Counted from the stretch's first letter, positions 8,177-17,120 are shown. The stretch is DNA of 64,000 bases from Prado023 sp963818445 (GCA_963818445.1 CAWFSG010000017.1:380647-444646), one strand, 5' to 3'. Numbers and translations: made by a program. The notes: generated from the sequence alone by a model not told the origin.

Positions 8177-9248
8177 GAAGGCGCTCGCCGGCGGTGGTGA
8201 TGCGTTCGTCGGTGGCCGTCAGCGCCACCCGGACGTGGTGCGCTCCGGCCCGACCGTAGAACTCCCCGGGTGCCACGAGGATCCCCCGGTCAGCCAGCCA
8301 GGACACGGTGTCCCAGCACGGCTCGCCGCGGGTGGCCCACAGGTAGAGACCGGCCGCGGACTCGTCGATCCGGAAGCCGGCCTCAGTCAGGGCAGCGATC
8401 AGGACCTCACGTCGCGACCGGTACACCGCGCGCTGGGCCACGACGTGCGCGTCGTCGCCGAGGGCGGCGATCGCGGCAGCCTGCACCGGGCCGGGCACCA
8501 TCATCCCGGCATGCTTGCGCACCTCCAGCAGGGCTGCGATGACGGCGGGGTCGCCGGCGGCGAACCCGAAGCGGTAGCCAGCCAGGTTCGAGCGCTTCGA
8601 CAAGGAGTGCAGGGCGATCACGCCGGTGGGGTCGCCGCCGCACACGTCGGGGTGCAGCACGGAGACCGGCTGCTCGGTCCAGGGCAGCTCGTAGTAGCAC
8701 TCGTCGGAGACGACCAGGACGCCCCGCTCCCGGGCCCACGAGACCACCTTGGCCATGTGGTCGACGGGCAGCACCTTGCCGGTCGGGTTGCTCGGGGAGT
8801 TCAGCCACAGCAGTGACACCCGCGCCGGGCCGATGGCCGTCAGGGAGTCGGCGACCAGCACCTGCGCGCCGGCCAGCCGGGCGCCGACGTCGTAGGTGGG
8901 GTACGCCAGTTCCGGGATCACGACCCGGTCGGCGGGGCCGAGCCCCAACAGGGTGGGCAACCAGGCCACGAACTCCTTGGTCCCGATCGTGGGCAGGACG
9001 TCCGTGCCAGCGGGGGCGCCGAGCCGGCGCGCCACCCACGACGCGATCGCCTCCCGCGTCGCGGGCGCTCCGGTGGTCAGCGGGTAGCCGGGGGAATCGG
9101 CGGCTGCCGCCAGGGCCTCGGCGATGACCGGCGGGGTCGGATCGACAGGCGTCCCGATGGACAGGTCGACGATCCCGCCGGGGTGGGCAGCCGCACGTTC
9201 CTTGAACGGGGTCAACCGGTCCCAGGGGAAGTCGGGCAGGGTTCTCAG
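8166..9248 (-). CDS. dapC: Succinyldiaminopimelate transaminase
   Basis: PLP-dependent class I/II aminotransferase that makes N-succinyl-LL-2,6-diaminopimelate from the keto precursor, in lysine and peptidoglycan synthesis. The protein starts near LPDFPWDRLTPFKERAAAHP and VDLSIGTPVDPTPP, the signature of the actinobacterial DapC family. SPSNPTGKVLP, VSDECYYELPW and the PLP lysine in LHSLSKRSNLAGYRFG are present; the C-terminal Arg motif is HHVRVALTATDER. Length is about 360. No ATG, GTG or TTG is available near the proper N-terminus; the best candidate is a CTG overlapping the TGA of fdxA (CTGA), implying translational coupling. The fdxA-dapC order matches M. tuberculosis Rv1177-Rv1178. Confidence 0.92.
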   Translation of the reverse strand: MRTLPDFPWDRLTPFKERAAAHPGGIVDLSIGTPVDPTPPVIAEALAAAADSPGYPLTTGAPATREAIASWVARRLGAPAGTDVLPTIGTKEFVAWLPTLLGLGPADRVVIPELAYPTYDVGARLAGAQVLVADSLTAIGPARVSLLWLNSPSNPTGKVLPVDHMAKVVSWARERGVLVVSDECYYELPWTEQPVSVLHPDVCGGDPTGVIALHSLSKRSNLAGYRFGFAAGDPAVIAALLEVRKHAGMMVPGPVQAAAIAALGDDAHVVAQRAVYRSRREVLIAALTEAGFRIDESAAGLYLWATRGEPCWDTVSWLADRGILVAPGEFYGRAGAHHVRVALTATDERITTAGERLLRK

Positions 9249-9571
9249 TGGTCGTGCTCCTGCGGCGGCAGGGCCTTGACCAGCGGCACGTCGTTGGCGA
9301 TCAGGCCGAGCTTGGCTGCGCCACCGGGCGAGCCGAGCTCGTTGAAGAACTCCGCGTTGGCCGCGGTGTAGTCGCTCCACTCGGCGGGAACGTCGTCCTC
9401 GTAGTAGATCGCCTCGACCGGGCAGACCGGCTCGCACGCCCCACAGTCCACGCACTCGTCGGGATGGATGTACAGCATCCGCTCGCCCTCGTAGATGCAG
9501 TCGACCGGACATTCCTCGATGCAGGCCTTGTCCTTGAGGTCGACGCAGGGAAGTGCGATCACGTAGGTCAT
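9245..9571 (-). CDS. fdxA: 7Fe ferredoxin
   Basis: Small electron carrier of 108 residues with one [3Fe-4S] and one [4Fe-4S] cluster. The first set of cysteines is in PCVDLKDKACIEECPVDCIY, the second in CVDCGACEPVCPVEAIYY, the arrangement of FdxA/FdxC-type seven-iron ferredoxins. The tail after residue 65 is acidic then variable, as in the family. ATG at 9571 with GGAGAGG shortly upstream. First gene of a likely two-gene operon with dapC, whose start overlaps its stop by 4 bases. Confidence 0.95.
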   Translation of the reverse strand: MTYVIALPCVDLKDKACIEECPVDCIYEGERMLYIHPDECVDCGACEPVCPVEAIYYEDDVPAEWSDYTAANAEFFNELGSPGGAAKLGLIANDVPLVKALPPQEHDH

Positions 9572-9638
9572 GGGTGCCTCTCCAATCTCGTCTCCGACGG
9601 ACCTGATCCTAGTGGGGGATCGGCCCATCGGTCCTGTC

Positions 9639-9695
9639 GCATGGCCGCGTGACCGCATGGCCGCGGCCCCGCATGGCCGCATCTCGCGTGACCGC
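9639..9695. repeat. Short-period repeat of GCATGGCCGC and CGCGTGACCGC
   Basis: GCATGGCCGC occurs at 9639, 9655 and 9671, an exact 16-base period, and CGCGTGACCGC at 9646 and 9685. It lies in the 164-base gap between the VanW gene end and the fdxA start. No gene is seen in the gap. Confidence 0.6.
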
Positions 9696-9735
9696 GTCAC
9701 CCCGTCGTCGGCGTCACGCAGCCCGGCGGCGCGGC

Positions 9736-11461
9736 TCAGGGCTTCGGGCCGCAGATGACGTTCGGGGTCGGCTTGTAGGTGGTGGGCCAGGTCTCTGTGC
9801 TCTGCGACTTGCCGTTGTTGATCCGCCTGCGGGTGACCGCGATCGAGAACCCGCGGACGCCCTCGGAGGGCACGCACCGCTCGCCGTCGTCGTAGATGGT
9901 CTGGAAGTCGGTGTAGTTGCGCCTCTCGGTGAAGGTGGCGGTCACGTCATCCCACTTCTTCGTGCCCCACATCTCGATGAGCACGCCGTCGTTGAAGCGC
10001 TGCGCGGTGATGAGCACGCCGTTGCCGGTCTCGTTGCGCATCTTGAGGTCCAGCAGGCCCCAGGCGACGGTGGCCTCGAGCCCGGCCTGGTATCGGCTGA
10101 TGTACAGGCCGTGCGGGTGCTGCTCGACGCGCTCGAGGCCCGCGTAGAAGCCGGCCGTCCAGGTGGCGGTGGTGATGATCGAGACGCCGCCACCGAGCTC
10201 CTCGCGGAAGCGGCCGCCGGAGATGATGAAGCCCTCGGTGTAGCCGTTGGCCCGCGTGCGCTCCTTGACGGTGTCGTTCATCGAGAACGTCTCGCCGGGC
10301 TCGAGGATCGTGCCGTTCAGGCGCCGTGCGGCCTCGCCGACGTTGGTGTAGCGGTACGGCGCCGGCGGGAAGGCCTGCCGGAAGCTCGAGAGCTTCTCGG
10401 TGATGTTGAGGGCCTTCGCCTCTGCCGTGGTGAGGTCCGGTTCCGAGATGCTCAGCGCCACCACGGCGCGCCGGGCATCCGCGGTCGTGGCCGGCAGCAC
10501 GGCGAGCACGGCGGTCCCGAGTTCCTTGGTGTCCACCGATCGACCGGTCCTGGACGGCACGACCACGGGCTTGCCCGACTTGATCCGCACCGTCGCATCC
10601 CGGCCCGGGCGCTCGATCCCGGCCAGTTCGTCCTCGAGGAGCTCGTGCAGCTCCTCCCCGTCGAGGGTGGCCTCCATCGTGGTGCCCTCGGGCTCGAACG
10701 TCAGGGTCCTGCGCGATGTCGGCGGGCGGGATCTCAGCGCTCTTCGCGCCGACCTCCAGCGCGACGGGCAGCGCCACGGCCGGCTGGGCCAGCTCGGCGA
10801 ACACCCGCTGGGCCTCCTCGTCCGAGACCTGCGGAGCCACCGGGGTCATGGGCAGGGTCAGGGTTGGTGCGGTGTCGGGCTGGAAGTAGGCGTCGGAGAC
10901 CAGGTCGGCCGCGCCCGGCACGTCCAGCAGCGTCCCCGGGACGCCTGCCCGGTACGTGGCCTCGGCCGTCTTGGAGTAGCGGATCCTGGGCTCGACGGGC
11001 TCCACCGCGGCGACCTCGGCAAGCGACTCCAGGGAGGCGACCAGGGCCTCGGAGTCGGTGGTGGTGATCGGCTCCAGCTCGACCTCGCCGCGCAGGTGGG
11101 CCACCAGCTCGGTGGGGCGCAGGATCAGACCCGAGGCCTGGGACGCGGTGGCCTCCCAGTCGACCGCGAGACCGGCCTCCTCCGGCACGATCTCGGTCGT
11201 CGCCTCGCCCGCCGTGACCGGGATGGGGGCGCTCGCCTCGTCACCGAGCTCCGCTTCGAGGGTGGCGGCCGCCTCCTCGGTGGTCATCCCCCCGATGTCC
11301 ACCCCGCGGACCGACGTGCCAGCCGGAACATCGCCGGAGACCGAGACCACGGCCGCTGCGTACCCGCCGACCAGCACGAGCGCTCCGGCACCGAGGGCCA
11401 GCGCGAACCACCGACTGCGGTGGCGTTGCGGCTCAGGGGAGCTGTCCGGGGGGAGGGTCAC
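9736..11461 (-). CDS. VanW family envelope protein, frameshifted
   Basis: Membrane-anchored extracytoplasmic protein. The N-terminus has one span (WFALALGAGALVLVGGYAAA), followed by repeated peptidoglycan-binding-like modules with VRGVDIGGMTTEEAAATLE, then the VanW domain (PYRYTNVGEAARRLNGTILE, PGETFSMNDTVKERT, GYTEGFIISGGRF, GGGVSIITTATW). One extra base near 10712 throws the frame: upstream reading ends ...EIPPADIAQ, downstream reading resumes TLTFEPEGTTMEATLDG. The total span is 3n+1, consistent with a single insertion. The start is GTG at 11461. VanW proteins occur near cell-wall genes; the molecular function is not established. Confidence 0.82.
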
Positions 11462-11497
11462 GCGGTCAATGGTAGGTCGTCGTCGAGGCCCGAACGG

Positions 11498-11986
11498 TCA
11501 GGCGATCCCGAGGAAGGTCGAGCCGAAGTACACCAACGGCCGGGCGCCCTCGACGGCGTCGTGCACCTCGGTCACCGCCCCGATGAGGATGTCGTGGTCG
11601 CCGGCCGGCACGACCTGCTCGGTGCGCAGCTCGAGTGCGGCGAGCCCGTCGGCGAGCAGCAGGCAGCCGTTGGTGGCACGCCTGGTGGGCACCCGGTCGA
11701 ACTGTCCCTCCAGCGGGCGGCCGCGCGTGGCGAACCACCGTGCGGTGGCCTCCTGCCCCTCGGGGAGGAAGGTCACGGCCCAGGCAGCCGCGTCCATGAC
11801 CGCGGCGTGGAAGCGCGAGTCCCGCTCCACGCACACCAGGGCCAGCAGGGGGTCCAGCGAGACCGAGGTGAACGAGTTCGCCGTCATGGCGTGGTCCACG
11901 CCGTGGGAGATGGTGGTCACCACGGCGATGCCGGTGGCGTAGCGGGCGGTCGCCCGCCGGAACGCAGCGGCGGTCGGCTCAGGCAT
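11498..11986 (-). CDS. Flavin reductase family protein (FMN-binding split barrel)
   Basis: A 162-residue flavin reductase domain: FRRATARYATGIAVVTT at the N-terminus, then TANSFTSVSLDPLLALVCVERDS, the classic FMN-phosphate binding segment, FLPEGQEATARWFATRG, and a C-terminal ARPLVYFGSTFLGI. Such proteins reduce free FMN/FAD with NAD(P)H, usually for a partner monooxygenase, but no monooxygenase gene is nearby. ATG start overlaps the stop of the upstream DUF6113-like gene by 8 bases, so the two are probably co-transcribed. Confidence 0.88.
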   Translation of the reverse strand: MPEPTAAAFRRATARYATGIAVVTTISHGVDHAMTANSFTSVSLDPLLALVCVERDSRFHAAVMDAAAWAVTFLPEGQEATARWFATRGRPLEGQFDRVPTRRATNGCLLLADGLAALELRTEQVVPAGDHDILIGAVTEVHDAVEGARPLVYFGSTFLGIA

Positions 11987-12377
11987 CGGTGACCTCGGCT
12001 CGGGCCCGGGCTGCGTCTGGCTGGTCGGGGGTGTCGTCGGCGGGCAGCAGCGGATAGCCGCACGCCGCGGCGAGCAGGATCGTCCCGCCGATGAGGTAGC
12101 CCACCTGGCGCGTTCCGCTGCTCAGGATCAGGTCGCCCGCGCCGGTCGTGGAACCCATCATCAGGGTCGCGCCCAGCCAGCCGACGGAGAACGTGATCGC
12201 CCCCAGCCGGGAGCCCTGCCACCAGGCACCCGCACGTGCGACCAGGACGACCGCGACCAGCGACAGCGCCGCGCCCGCGGGCAGGCGCACCGAGCCCAGC
12301 GTGATCGTGTAGGTCTGGATCAGGGCGCCGGCGAATCCGAGGAAGAGCCCGAGGACGAGCAGGGCAGCGGCGCGCAT
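11979..12377 (-). CDS. Small four-span membrane protein (DUF6113-like)
   Basis: A 132-residue integral membrane protein with four predicted spans (residues about 4-24, 33-48, 58-74 and 91-108) and a short, charged C-terminal tail. The pattern resembles the actinobacterial DUF6113 family, known only as a conserved membrane protein. Starts with ATG directly downstream of the dapD end on the same strand (70 bases) and overlaps the flavin reductase start. No enzymatic motif is visible. Confidence 0.7.
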   Translation of the reverse strand: MRAAALLVLGLFLGFAGALIQTYTITLGSVRLPAGAALSLVAVVLVARAGAWWQGSRLGAITFSVGWLGATLMMGSTTGAGDLILSSGTRQVGYLIGGTILLAAACGYPLLPADDTPDQPDAARARAEVTDA

Positions 12378-12447
12378 GGGCCCAGCCTACGTCCGGTGCC
12401 GCCCACCGGCCGCTCGTTGCCGAGGGCCCCTCCGTCAGGGCGACCTG

Positions 12448-13389
12448 TCAGTCGTTGGCGTGCAGGTGGTCGGCCAGGCCGCCCCAGTGCCCGGTGCGTG
12501 GGGTGGCCTCCAGCGCGCCGGTCAACGAGTTGCGCCGGAACAGCAGGTCGGCGACCCCGGACAGCTCCCGGCCCTTCACGACCTCGCCGTCGGGCAGGCG
12601 CACCTTCGACCCGGCGGTCACGTAGCAGCCGGCCTCGACGACCGACCGGTCGCCCAGGGAGATCCCGATGCCGCCGTTGGCGCCGATCAGGGCGCCCTCC
12701 CCGATCGTGACCTGCTCCGTGCCGCCCCCCGACAGCGTGCCCATGATCGAGGCACCGCCGCCGATGTCCGAGCCCGCACCGACCACCACGCCCGCCGAGA
12801 TCCGGCCCTCCACCATCGAGGGCCCGAGCGTGCCGGCGTTGAAGTTGCAGAACCCCTCGTGCATGACGGTCGTGCCCTCCGCGAGGTGCGCGCCGAGGCG
12901 GACCCGGTCGGCGTCGGCGATCCGCACGCCCGAGGGCACGACGTAGTCGACCATCCGCGGGAACTTGTCGACGCTGAGCACCGTGAGCAGCTCGCCGGCG
13001 ACCCGGGCGCGCATGCGCACCTCGGTCAGCGACTCGATGGCCACCGGCCCCAGGGAGGTCCAGGCGACGTTGGGCAGCACGCCGAAGATCCCGTCCATGG
13101 CGATGGTGCGCGGGGCGACCAGGCGGTGGGAGAGCAGGTGCAGGCGCAGGTACGCGTCGGCGACGTCGGCCGGCGGTTCCGACAGGTCGGCGATCGTCGT
13201 GCTGACCACGCGGGTGACCACACCGCGGATCGGGTCCTGCCAGCAGGCGTCCTCGAGGTGGGGCACGGCGATCGGCTCGGCGGACAGCGCCGGCGCCGGG
13301 TACCAGACGTCCAGGATGGGGGCGTCCGGGGCGCTGCCCGCGAACGTGGCGATGCCGAGGCCGGACGCGGGCGAGGTGAGCAGCTCCAT
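12448..13389 (-). CDS. dapD: 2,3,4,5-tetrahydropyridine-2,6-dicarboxylate N-succinyltransferase
   Basis: Transfers succinyl from succinyl-CoA to tetrahydrodipicolinate, committing the succinylase route to meso-diaminopimelate. The 313-residue protein has the actinobacterial DapD N-terminal domain, then a left-handed beta helix made of hexapeptide repeats (GTTVMHEGFCNFNAGTLG, VEGRISAGVVVGAGSDIGGG, IGEGALIGANGGIGISLG), ending in the C-terminal FRRNSLTGALEA segment. It diverges from dapE with 54 bases between the starts, as in Rv1201c/Rv1202. Confidence 0.95.
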   Translation of the reverse strand: MELLTSPASGLGIATFAGSAPDAPILDVWYPAPALSAEPIAVPHLEDACWQDPIRGVVTRVVSTTIADLSEPPADVADAYLRLHLLSHRLVAPRTIAMDGIFGVLPNVAWTSLGPVAIESLTEVRMRARVAGELLTVLSVDKFPRMVDYVVPSGVRIADADRVRLGAHLAEGTTVMHEGFCNFNAGTLGPSMVEGRISAGVVVGAGSDIGGGASIMGTLSGGGTEQVTIGEGALIGANGGIGISLGDRSVVEAGCYVTAGSKVRLPDGEVVKGRELSGVADLLFRRNSLTGALEATPRTGHWGGLADHLHAND

Positions 13390-13443
13390 GGGTCGGTAGC
13401 GTAGGGCAGCGCCCCGGCACCGGGGCACCGATTGGAGACCCCC

Positions 13444-14616
13444 ATGGCACTGGACCCCACCGGCGACATCATCGCCCTGCTCGGTGACCTCGTCGACATC
13501 CCCAGCGAGAGCCGCAGCGAGGGAGCCATCGCCGACGCCATCGAGGCCGCACTGGCCGGGGCGGGGCACCTGACGGTCGAGCGCGATGGCAACACGCTCG
13601 TGGCGCGCACCAACCTCGGCCACCCCGACCGGGTGCTCATCTGCGGGCACATCGACACGGTCCCGGAGGCCGACAACCTGCCGCACCACATCGAGACCGT
13701 CGACGGCCAGGAGCGACTCGTCGGACTCGGGTCCTGCGACATGAAGGGCGGGGTCGCCGTCGCCCTGGCCCTGGCGGTGGCCGTCGAGGTGCCGACCCGT
13801 GACATCACCTACGTCTTCTACGAGGCCGAGGAGATCGAGGAGCGGTACAACGGGCTCAAGCGCCTGGCCGAGACCCGCCCGGACCTGCTGGCCGGTGACT
13901 TCGCGGTGCTCATGGAGCCCTCGGACGCCGGCGTCGAGGCCGGTTGCCAGGGGACGCTGCGCGCCGAGATCCACCTGGCCGGCAGGCGCGCGCACAGTGC
14001 CCGCTCGTGGCTGGGCAGCAACGCGATCCACTCGGCCGCCGACGTCCTGGCCCGGTTGGCGGAGTACCAGCCGTCGCGGGTGGTCATCGACGGGCTGGAG
14101 TACCGCGAGGGCCTCAACGCGGTGGGCATCACCGGGGGCGTGGCGGGCAACGTGATCCCGGATGAGTGCGTCGTCATCGTGAACTACCGGTTCGCCCCGT
14201 CGCTGACGCCCGAGTTGGCCGAGCGGCATGTCCGGGCGATCTTCGAGGGATTCGACGTGCGAATCGTTGACGTCGCCGCCGGTGCCCTTCCGGGCCTGTC
14301 CCAGCCGGCCGCGCAGGCGTTCCTGGAGGTCACGGCGAGTACCCCGCGCCCGAAGTTCGGCTGGACCGACGTCGCGAGGTTCACCGCGCTGGGGATCCCC
14401 GCGGTCAACTACGGGCCGGGGGACCCGTCGCTGGCCCACACGCGCGAGGAGTACGTGCCGACGAGCCAGGTGCGCTCGACCTTCGAGGTCATGCGCGCCT
14501 GGCTCGTGGCCCCGGTCCCAGCGGCTGACCCGTGGGGGTCGGCGGGATCGGGGGCCCGGCCCGAGCGGGGCTGGTCGAGCACGCCGAAGCCGGCGCGCGG
14601 GGCCCCGTCGAGCTGA
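13444..14616 (+). CDS. dapE: Succinyl-diaminopimelate desuccinylase
   Basis: Zinc peptidase of the M20 family that releases succinate from N-succinyl-LL-diaminopimelate. Metal-site motifs are GHIDTVPEADNLP (with catalytic Asp), GLGSCDMKGGVAVALAL, and YEAEEIEERYNGL with the general-base Glu; the dimerisation domain follows (RRAHSARSWLGSNAIHS) and the C-terminal His ligand is near DPSLAHTREEYV. The ATG at 13444 has GGAG 7 bases upstream. The protein is 390 residues, about 30 longer than usual because of a Gly/Pro/Arg-rich C-terminal tail; a lost stop by indel is possible. Divergent from dapD. Confidence 0.93.
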   Translation: MALDPTGDIIALLGDLVDIPSESRSEGAIADAIEAALAGAGHLTVERDGNTLVARTNLGHPDRVLICGHIDTVPEADNLPHHIETVDGQERLVGLGSCDMKGGVAVALALAVAVEVPTRDITYVFYEAEEIEERYNGLKRLAETRPDLLAGDFAVLMEPSDAGVEAGCQGTLRAEIHLAGRRAHSARSWLGSNAIHSAADVLARLAEYQPSRVVIDGLEYREGLNAVGITGGVAGNVIPDECVVIVNYRFAPSLTPELAERHVRAIFEGFDVRIVDVAAGALPGLSQPAAQAFLEVTASTPRPKFGWTDVARFTALGIPAVNYGPGDPSLAHTREEYVPTSQVRSTFEVMRAWLVAPVPAADPWGSAGSGARPERGWSSTPKPARGAPSS

Positions 14617-14640
14617 CCCACGCACGCCGGCTCGTGGACG

Positions 14641-15186
14641 TCAGGCCGTCTTGATGGCCGAGACGTCGAGCTGGATCTTGATCTTGTCGCTGACCAGCAC
14701 GCCGCCGGCCTCGAGCGCGACGTTCCAGACCAGGCCGAAGTCCTTGCGGGAGATCTCGGCCTCGCCCTCGAACCCGGCGCGCACGTTGCCGAAGGGGTCG
14801 GTGGCCACGCCGGTCGGCTCGAACTCGATCTCGATGGGCCGGGTGACGCCCTTGATGGTGAGGTCGCCGAGAAGGACGAACTCGTCGCCGTCCTGCTTGA
14901 CGCCGGTGGTGGCGAACGTCATCTCCTTGTTGACCTCGACGTCGAAGAAGTCGGCGCCGCGCAGGTGGGCGTCGCGGTCGGGGGACCCGGTGTTCACCGA
15001 GGCCAGCGCCACGGCGACCGACGCCGTCGAGCCGCTCGGGTTCGCCGCGTCGATGACGATGGTGCCGGCGACGTCCTCGAACGCGCCGCGGACCTTGGTC
15101 ACCATGGCGTGGCGGGCGACGAAGCCCACCCGCGTGTGGCTCGCGTCGATGGTCCAGGTGCCGTTGTAGTCGGTGTAGTCAGTCAT
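14641..15186 (-). CDS. YceI family lipocalin-like protein
   Basis: A 181-residue YceI domain, a beta-barrel that binds isoprenoid-like lipids in known members. Family motifs: WTIDASHTRVGFVARHAMVT, VRGAFEDVAGTIVID, HLRGADFFDVE, LTIKGVTRPIEIE, ISRKDFGLVWN. There is no signal peptide, so it is cytoplasmic as in many actinobacterial YceI proteins. ATG at 15186 has GAAGGAG 6 bases before it. The upstream region carries a clear palindromic operator overlapping a promoter, so it is probably repressed by a MarR-type regulator encoded elsewhere. Confidence 0.93.
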   Translation of the reverse strand: MTDYTDYNGTWTIDASHTRVGFVARHAMVTKVRGAFEDVAGTIVIDAANPSGSTASVAVALASVNTGSPDRDAHLRGADFFDVEVNKEMTFATTGVKQDGDEFVLLGDLTIKGVTRPIEIEFEPTGVATDPFGNVRAGFEGEAEISRKDFGLVWNVALEAGGVLVSDKIKIQLDVSAIKTA

Positions 15187-15233
15187 GAGGTGCTCCTTCG
15201 AGTTGGGATTCAGTGTGTGGGGAATCAGTTGAT

Positions 15234-15256
15234 TGTTCAACAAGATTGATTGAACA
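15234..15256. promoter_or_regulatory. Palindromic operator upstream of yceI (MarR-like box)
   Basis: TGTTCAA (15234-15240) and TTGAACA (15250-15256) are perfect inverted arms with a 9-base spacer. The flanks repeat TTGATTG on the same strand, giving two TTGATTG-plus-TTCAA/AACA half sites. The AT-rich block stands out sharply from the 70 percent GC surroundings. Confidence 0.65.
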
Positions 15257-15277
15257 GTAAACCAGAAGTCCTGTCAA
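15249..15277 (-). promoter_or_regulatory. Promoter of the YceI gene
   Basis: On the minus strand, TTGACA (15277-15272) and TTCAAT (15254-15249) are separated by exactly 17 bases. The -10 hexamer sits in the right arm of the palindromic operator, so a bound repressor would block RNA polymerase. Confidence 0.6.
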
Positions 15278-15349
15278 GTCGGGTGCTGTTCACGGGCGCG
15301 TCGCCGTCGGGTCGCCATCTGCGGGGGATGCGTGGCTACGGTGTCGGGC

Positions 15350-16219
15350 ATGGACACCTCCGACCACCCCACCTCGACCCCGACCCCGGATCCTGCGGCG
15401 GGGCCCGCGGCCGGCCCCCCGGCCCACCCGTCTGCCCCGCGGACCAAGGGCCCGGTCGTGCTGCGCCGGGAGCAGATCAGCGGCTCCACCACCGACCAGC
15501 GCCTGCTGGACTCCCGCGACTCCGGGGACTGGGTGCACACCGACCCGTGGCGCGTCCTGCGCATCCAGGCGGAGTTCGTCGAGGGCTTCGGCGCCCTGGC
15601 CAAGCTCGGACCGGCCATCAGCGTGTTCGGCTCCGCCCGGACGCCTGAGGACCACCCCGAGTACGCCCAGGCCCGCAGGACCGCCGAGCTGCTGGTCGAG
15701 GCCGGTTTCGCCGTCATCACCGGCGGCGGACCGGGCATCATGGCCGCTGCCAACCGCGGGGCGTGGGAGGCCGACGGCACGTCGGTCGGGCTGGGCATCG
15801 AGCTGCCGTTCGAGCAGGGCATGAACGAGTGGGTCGACCTGGGGGTCAACTTCCGCTACTTCTTCGCGCGCAAGACGATGTTCGTCAAGTACGCCCAGGG
15901 CTTCGTGGTGTTCCCGGGCGGGTTCGGCACCATCGACGAGCTCTTCGAGGCGCTCACGCTGGTGCAGACCGGCAAGGTCACCACCTTCCCGATCATCCTC
16001 GTGGGCTCGGCGTACTGGGCCGGGCTGGTCGACTGGCTGCGGGCCACGATGAACGCTGACGGCAAGATCTCGCCCGCGGACCTCGACCTGATCCACGTGA
16101 CCGACGACCCCGAGGAGGTCGTGTCGATCCTGCGGGACGCCGAGCTGGCGCGCACCGCTGGGCTCCCGCCGGTCGCAGGGGCCGTCCCGGTGGACCTCTC
16201 GCTCAGCGATGGCACCTGA
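15350..16219 (+). CDS. LOG family protein (TIGR00730, lysine-decarboxylase-like Rossmann fold)
   Basis: A 289-residue protein with the LOG nucleotide-phosphoribohydrolase signature PGGFGTIDELFE in the second half and VITGGGPGIMAAANRGAWE in the middle. LOG enzymes release free cytokinin-like bases from nucleoside monophosphates; bacterial roles are mostly unproven. The N-terminus is a Pro/Thr-rich extension to about residue 35 followed by KGPVVLRREQI, typical of the larger actinobacterial subgroup (Rv1205 is the neighbour of dapE in M. tuberculosis). ATG at 15350 is preferred to a GTG 18 bases upstream. Confidence 0.9.
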   Translation: MDTSDHPTSTPTPDPAAGPAAGPPAHPSAPRTKGPVVLRREQISGSTTDQRLLDSRDSGDWVHTDPWRVLRIQAEFVEGFGALAKLGPAISVFGSARTPEDHPEYAQARRTAELLVEAGFAVITGGGPGIMAAANRGAWEADGTSVGLGIELPFEQGMNEWVDLGVNFRYFFARKTMFVKYAQGFVVFPGGFGTIDELFEALTLVQTGKVTTFPIILVGSAYWAGLVDWLRATMNADGKISPADLDLIHVTDDPEEVVSILRDAELARTAGLPPVAGAVPVDLSLSDGT

Positions 16220-16284
16220 CGCGACTGAGGGCGTGGCCGGTCACCTGGGTGCCGGCTGCGGGCAGCCGTGGCAGGATCGGGGTC

Positions 16285-16659
16285 GTGCTCGCACTGTTCG
16301 TGGTCATCGCCATCCTCATCGTGGCGGGAGTCGCTGTTCTCGTCGTGCGCGATCGGCCCCTGATCGCTGACGACCCGGTGGGCTCGCGGGCCCTGGCGTG
16401 GTCGACCGAGGACGGGGTGAGCCCCCAGGACCTGGCCGGCGTGCGCTTCGCGGTCGCGCTGCGCGGCTACCGGATGGACGAGGTCGACCGCGTCCTCGAC
16501 GACACCCGTGAGGCGTTGGCTGGGCGTGATGCGCGGATCGCCGACCTCCAGCGCGTGGTCGCGGCCCTGGGTGGCGCGCCGGGGGCGAGCCAGGAGGCCA
16601 GCCGGGAGCCCAGCCGGGAGCCCAGCGTCCCGGCGTCCGCCGTGGAGGATGGCTCGTGA
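16285..16659 (+). CDS. Membrane-anchored DivIVA-domain protein
   Basis: A short protein with one N-terminal span (LALFVVIAILIVAGVAVLVV) followed by a DivIVA-type motif, VRFAVALRGYRMDEVDRVLD, and a Ser/Pro/Glu tail with a tandem SREPSREPS repeat. The GTG at 16285 is favoured over a GTG at 16249 because AGGA lies 8 bases upstream of it. Its stop overlaps the start of the next gene by 4 bases (GTGA). Matches the Rv1209 position in the conserved dapE-DUF3117 block. Likely acts at the septum or pole, by family analogy only. Confidence 0.78.
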   Translation: MLALFVVIAILIVAGVAVLVVRDRPLIADDPVGSRALAWSTEDGVSPQDLAGVRFAVALRGYRMDEVDRVLDDTREALAGRDARIADLQRVVAALGGAPGASQEASREPSREPSVPASAVEDGS

Positions 16660-17120
16660 CCGGCCGGCGCCACCTGGTCCGCGACGTCATCGTCGACGCG
16701 CCGCCCGAGGTGGTGTTCGCCGCCCTCACCGACTGGCCGAGCCAGGGCCAGTGGATGCTCGGCACGCGGGTGTGGGCTGACGGCCCCGGGGAGGGCGTGG
16801 GTGCCCGGATCAGCGCCTTCACCGGTGCGGGCCGGCTCGGGTTCCTGGACACCATGGAGGTCACCGAGTGGGAACCTCCGAGGTTGGTGCGCGTGCTGCA
16901 CACCGGTCGCGTCGTGCGCGGACCCGGCATCTTCGAGGTGCTGGCGCTGCCCGGTGGTCGCAGCCGGTTCATCTGGCGCGAGGAGCTCGACCTGCCCCTC
17001 GGGCGCGTCGGTCGCGCGGGGTTCGCGCTCGTGGGTCCGGTGTTCGCCGCAGGTGTGGAGAGCTCACTTCGCAGGTTCGCGCGGATGATCGAGTCCGGCC
17101 AGTTGGGCACTGCGTCCTGA
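16656..17120 (+). CDS. SRPBCC superfamily protein (polyketide cyclase/START-like)
   Basis: A 154-residue helix-grip fold: VIVDAPPEVVFAALTDWPSQGQW at the N-terminus, then VGARISAFTGAGRLGFLD, VTEWEPPRLVRVLH, and an amphipathic C-terminal helix SSLRRFARMIESGQ. This is the SRPBCC layout for binding a hydrophobic ligand in a deep cavity. No ligand can be assigned. Starts with GTG overlapping the stop of the DivIVA gene, so the two are co-translated. Confidence 0.85.
   Translation: MTGRRHLVRDVIVDAPPEVVFAALTDWPSQGQWMLGTRVWADGPGEGVGARISAFTGAGRLGFLDTMEVTEWEPPRLVRVLHTGRVVRGPGIFEVLALPGGRSRFIWREELDLPLGRVGRAGFALVGPVFAAGVESSLRRFARMIESGQLGTAS

Noticed and set aside
9639..9695. Regular 16-base spacing suggesting a CRISPR array
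   Set aside because: Only three 10-base words, no spacer-length intervals and no cas genes.
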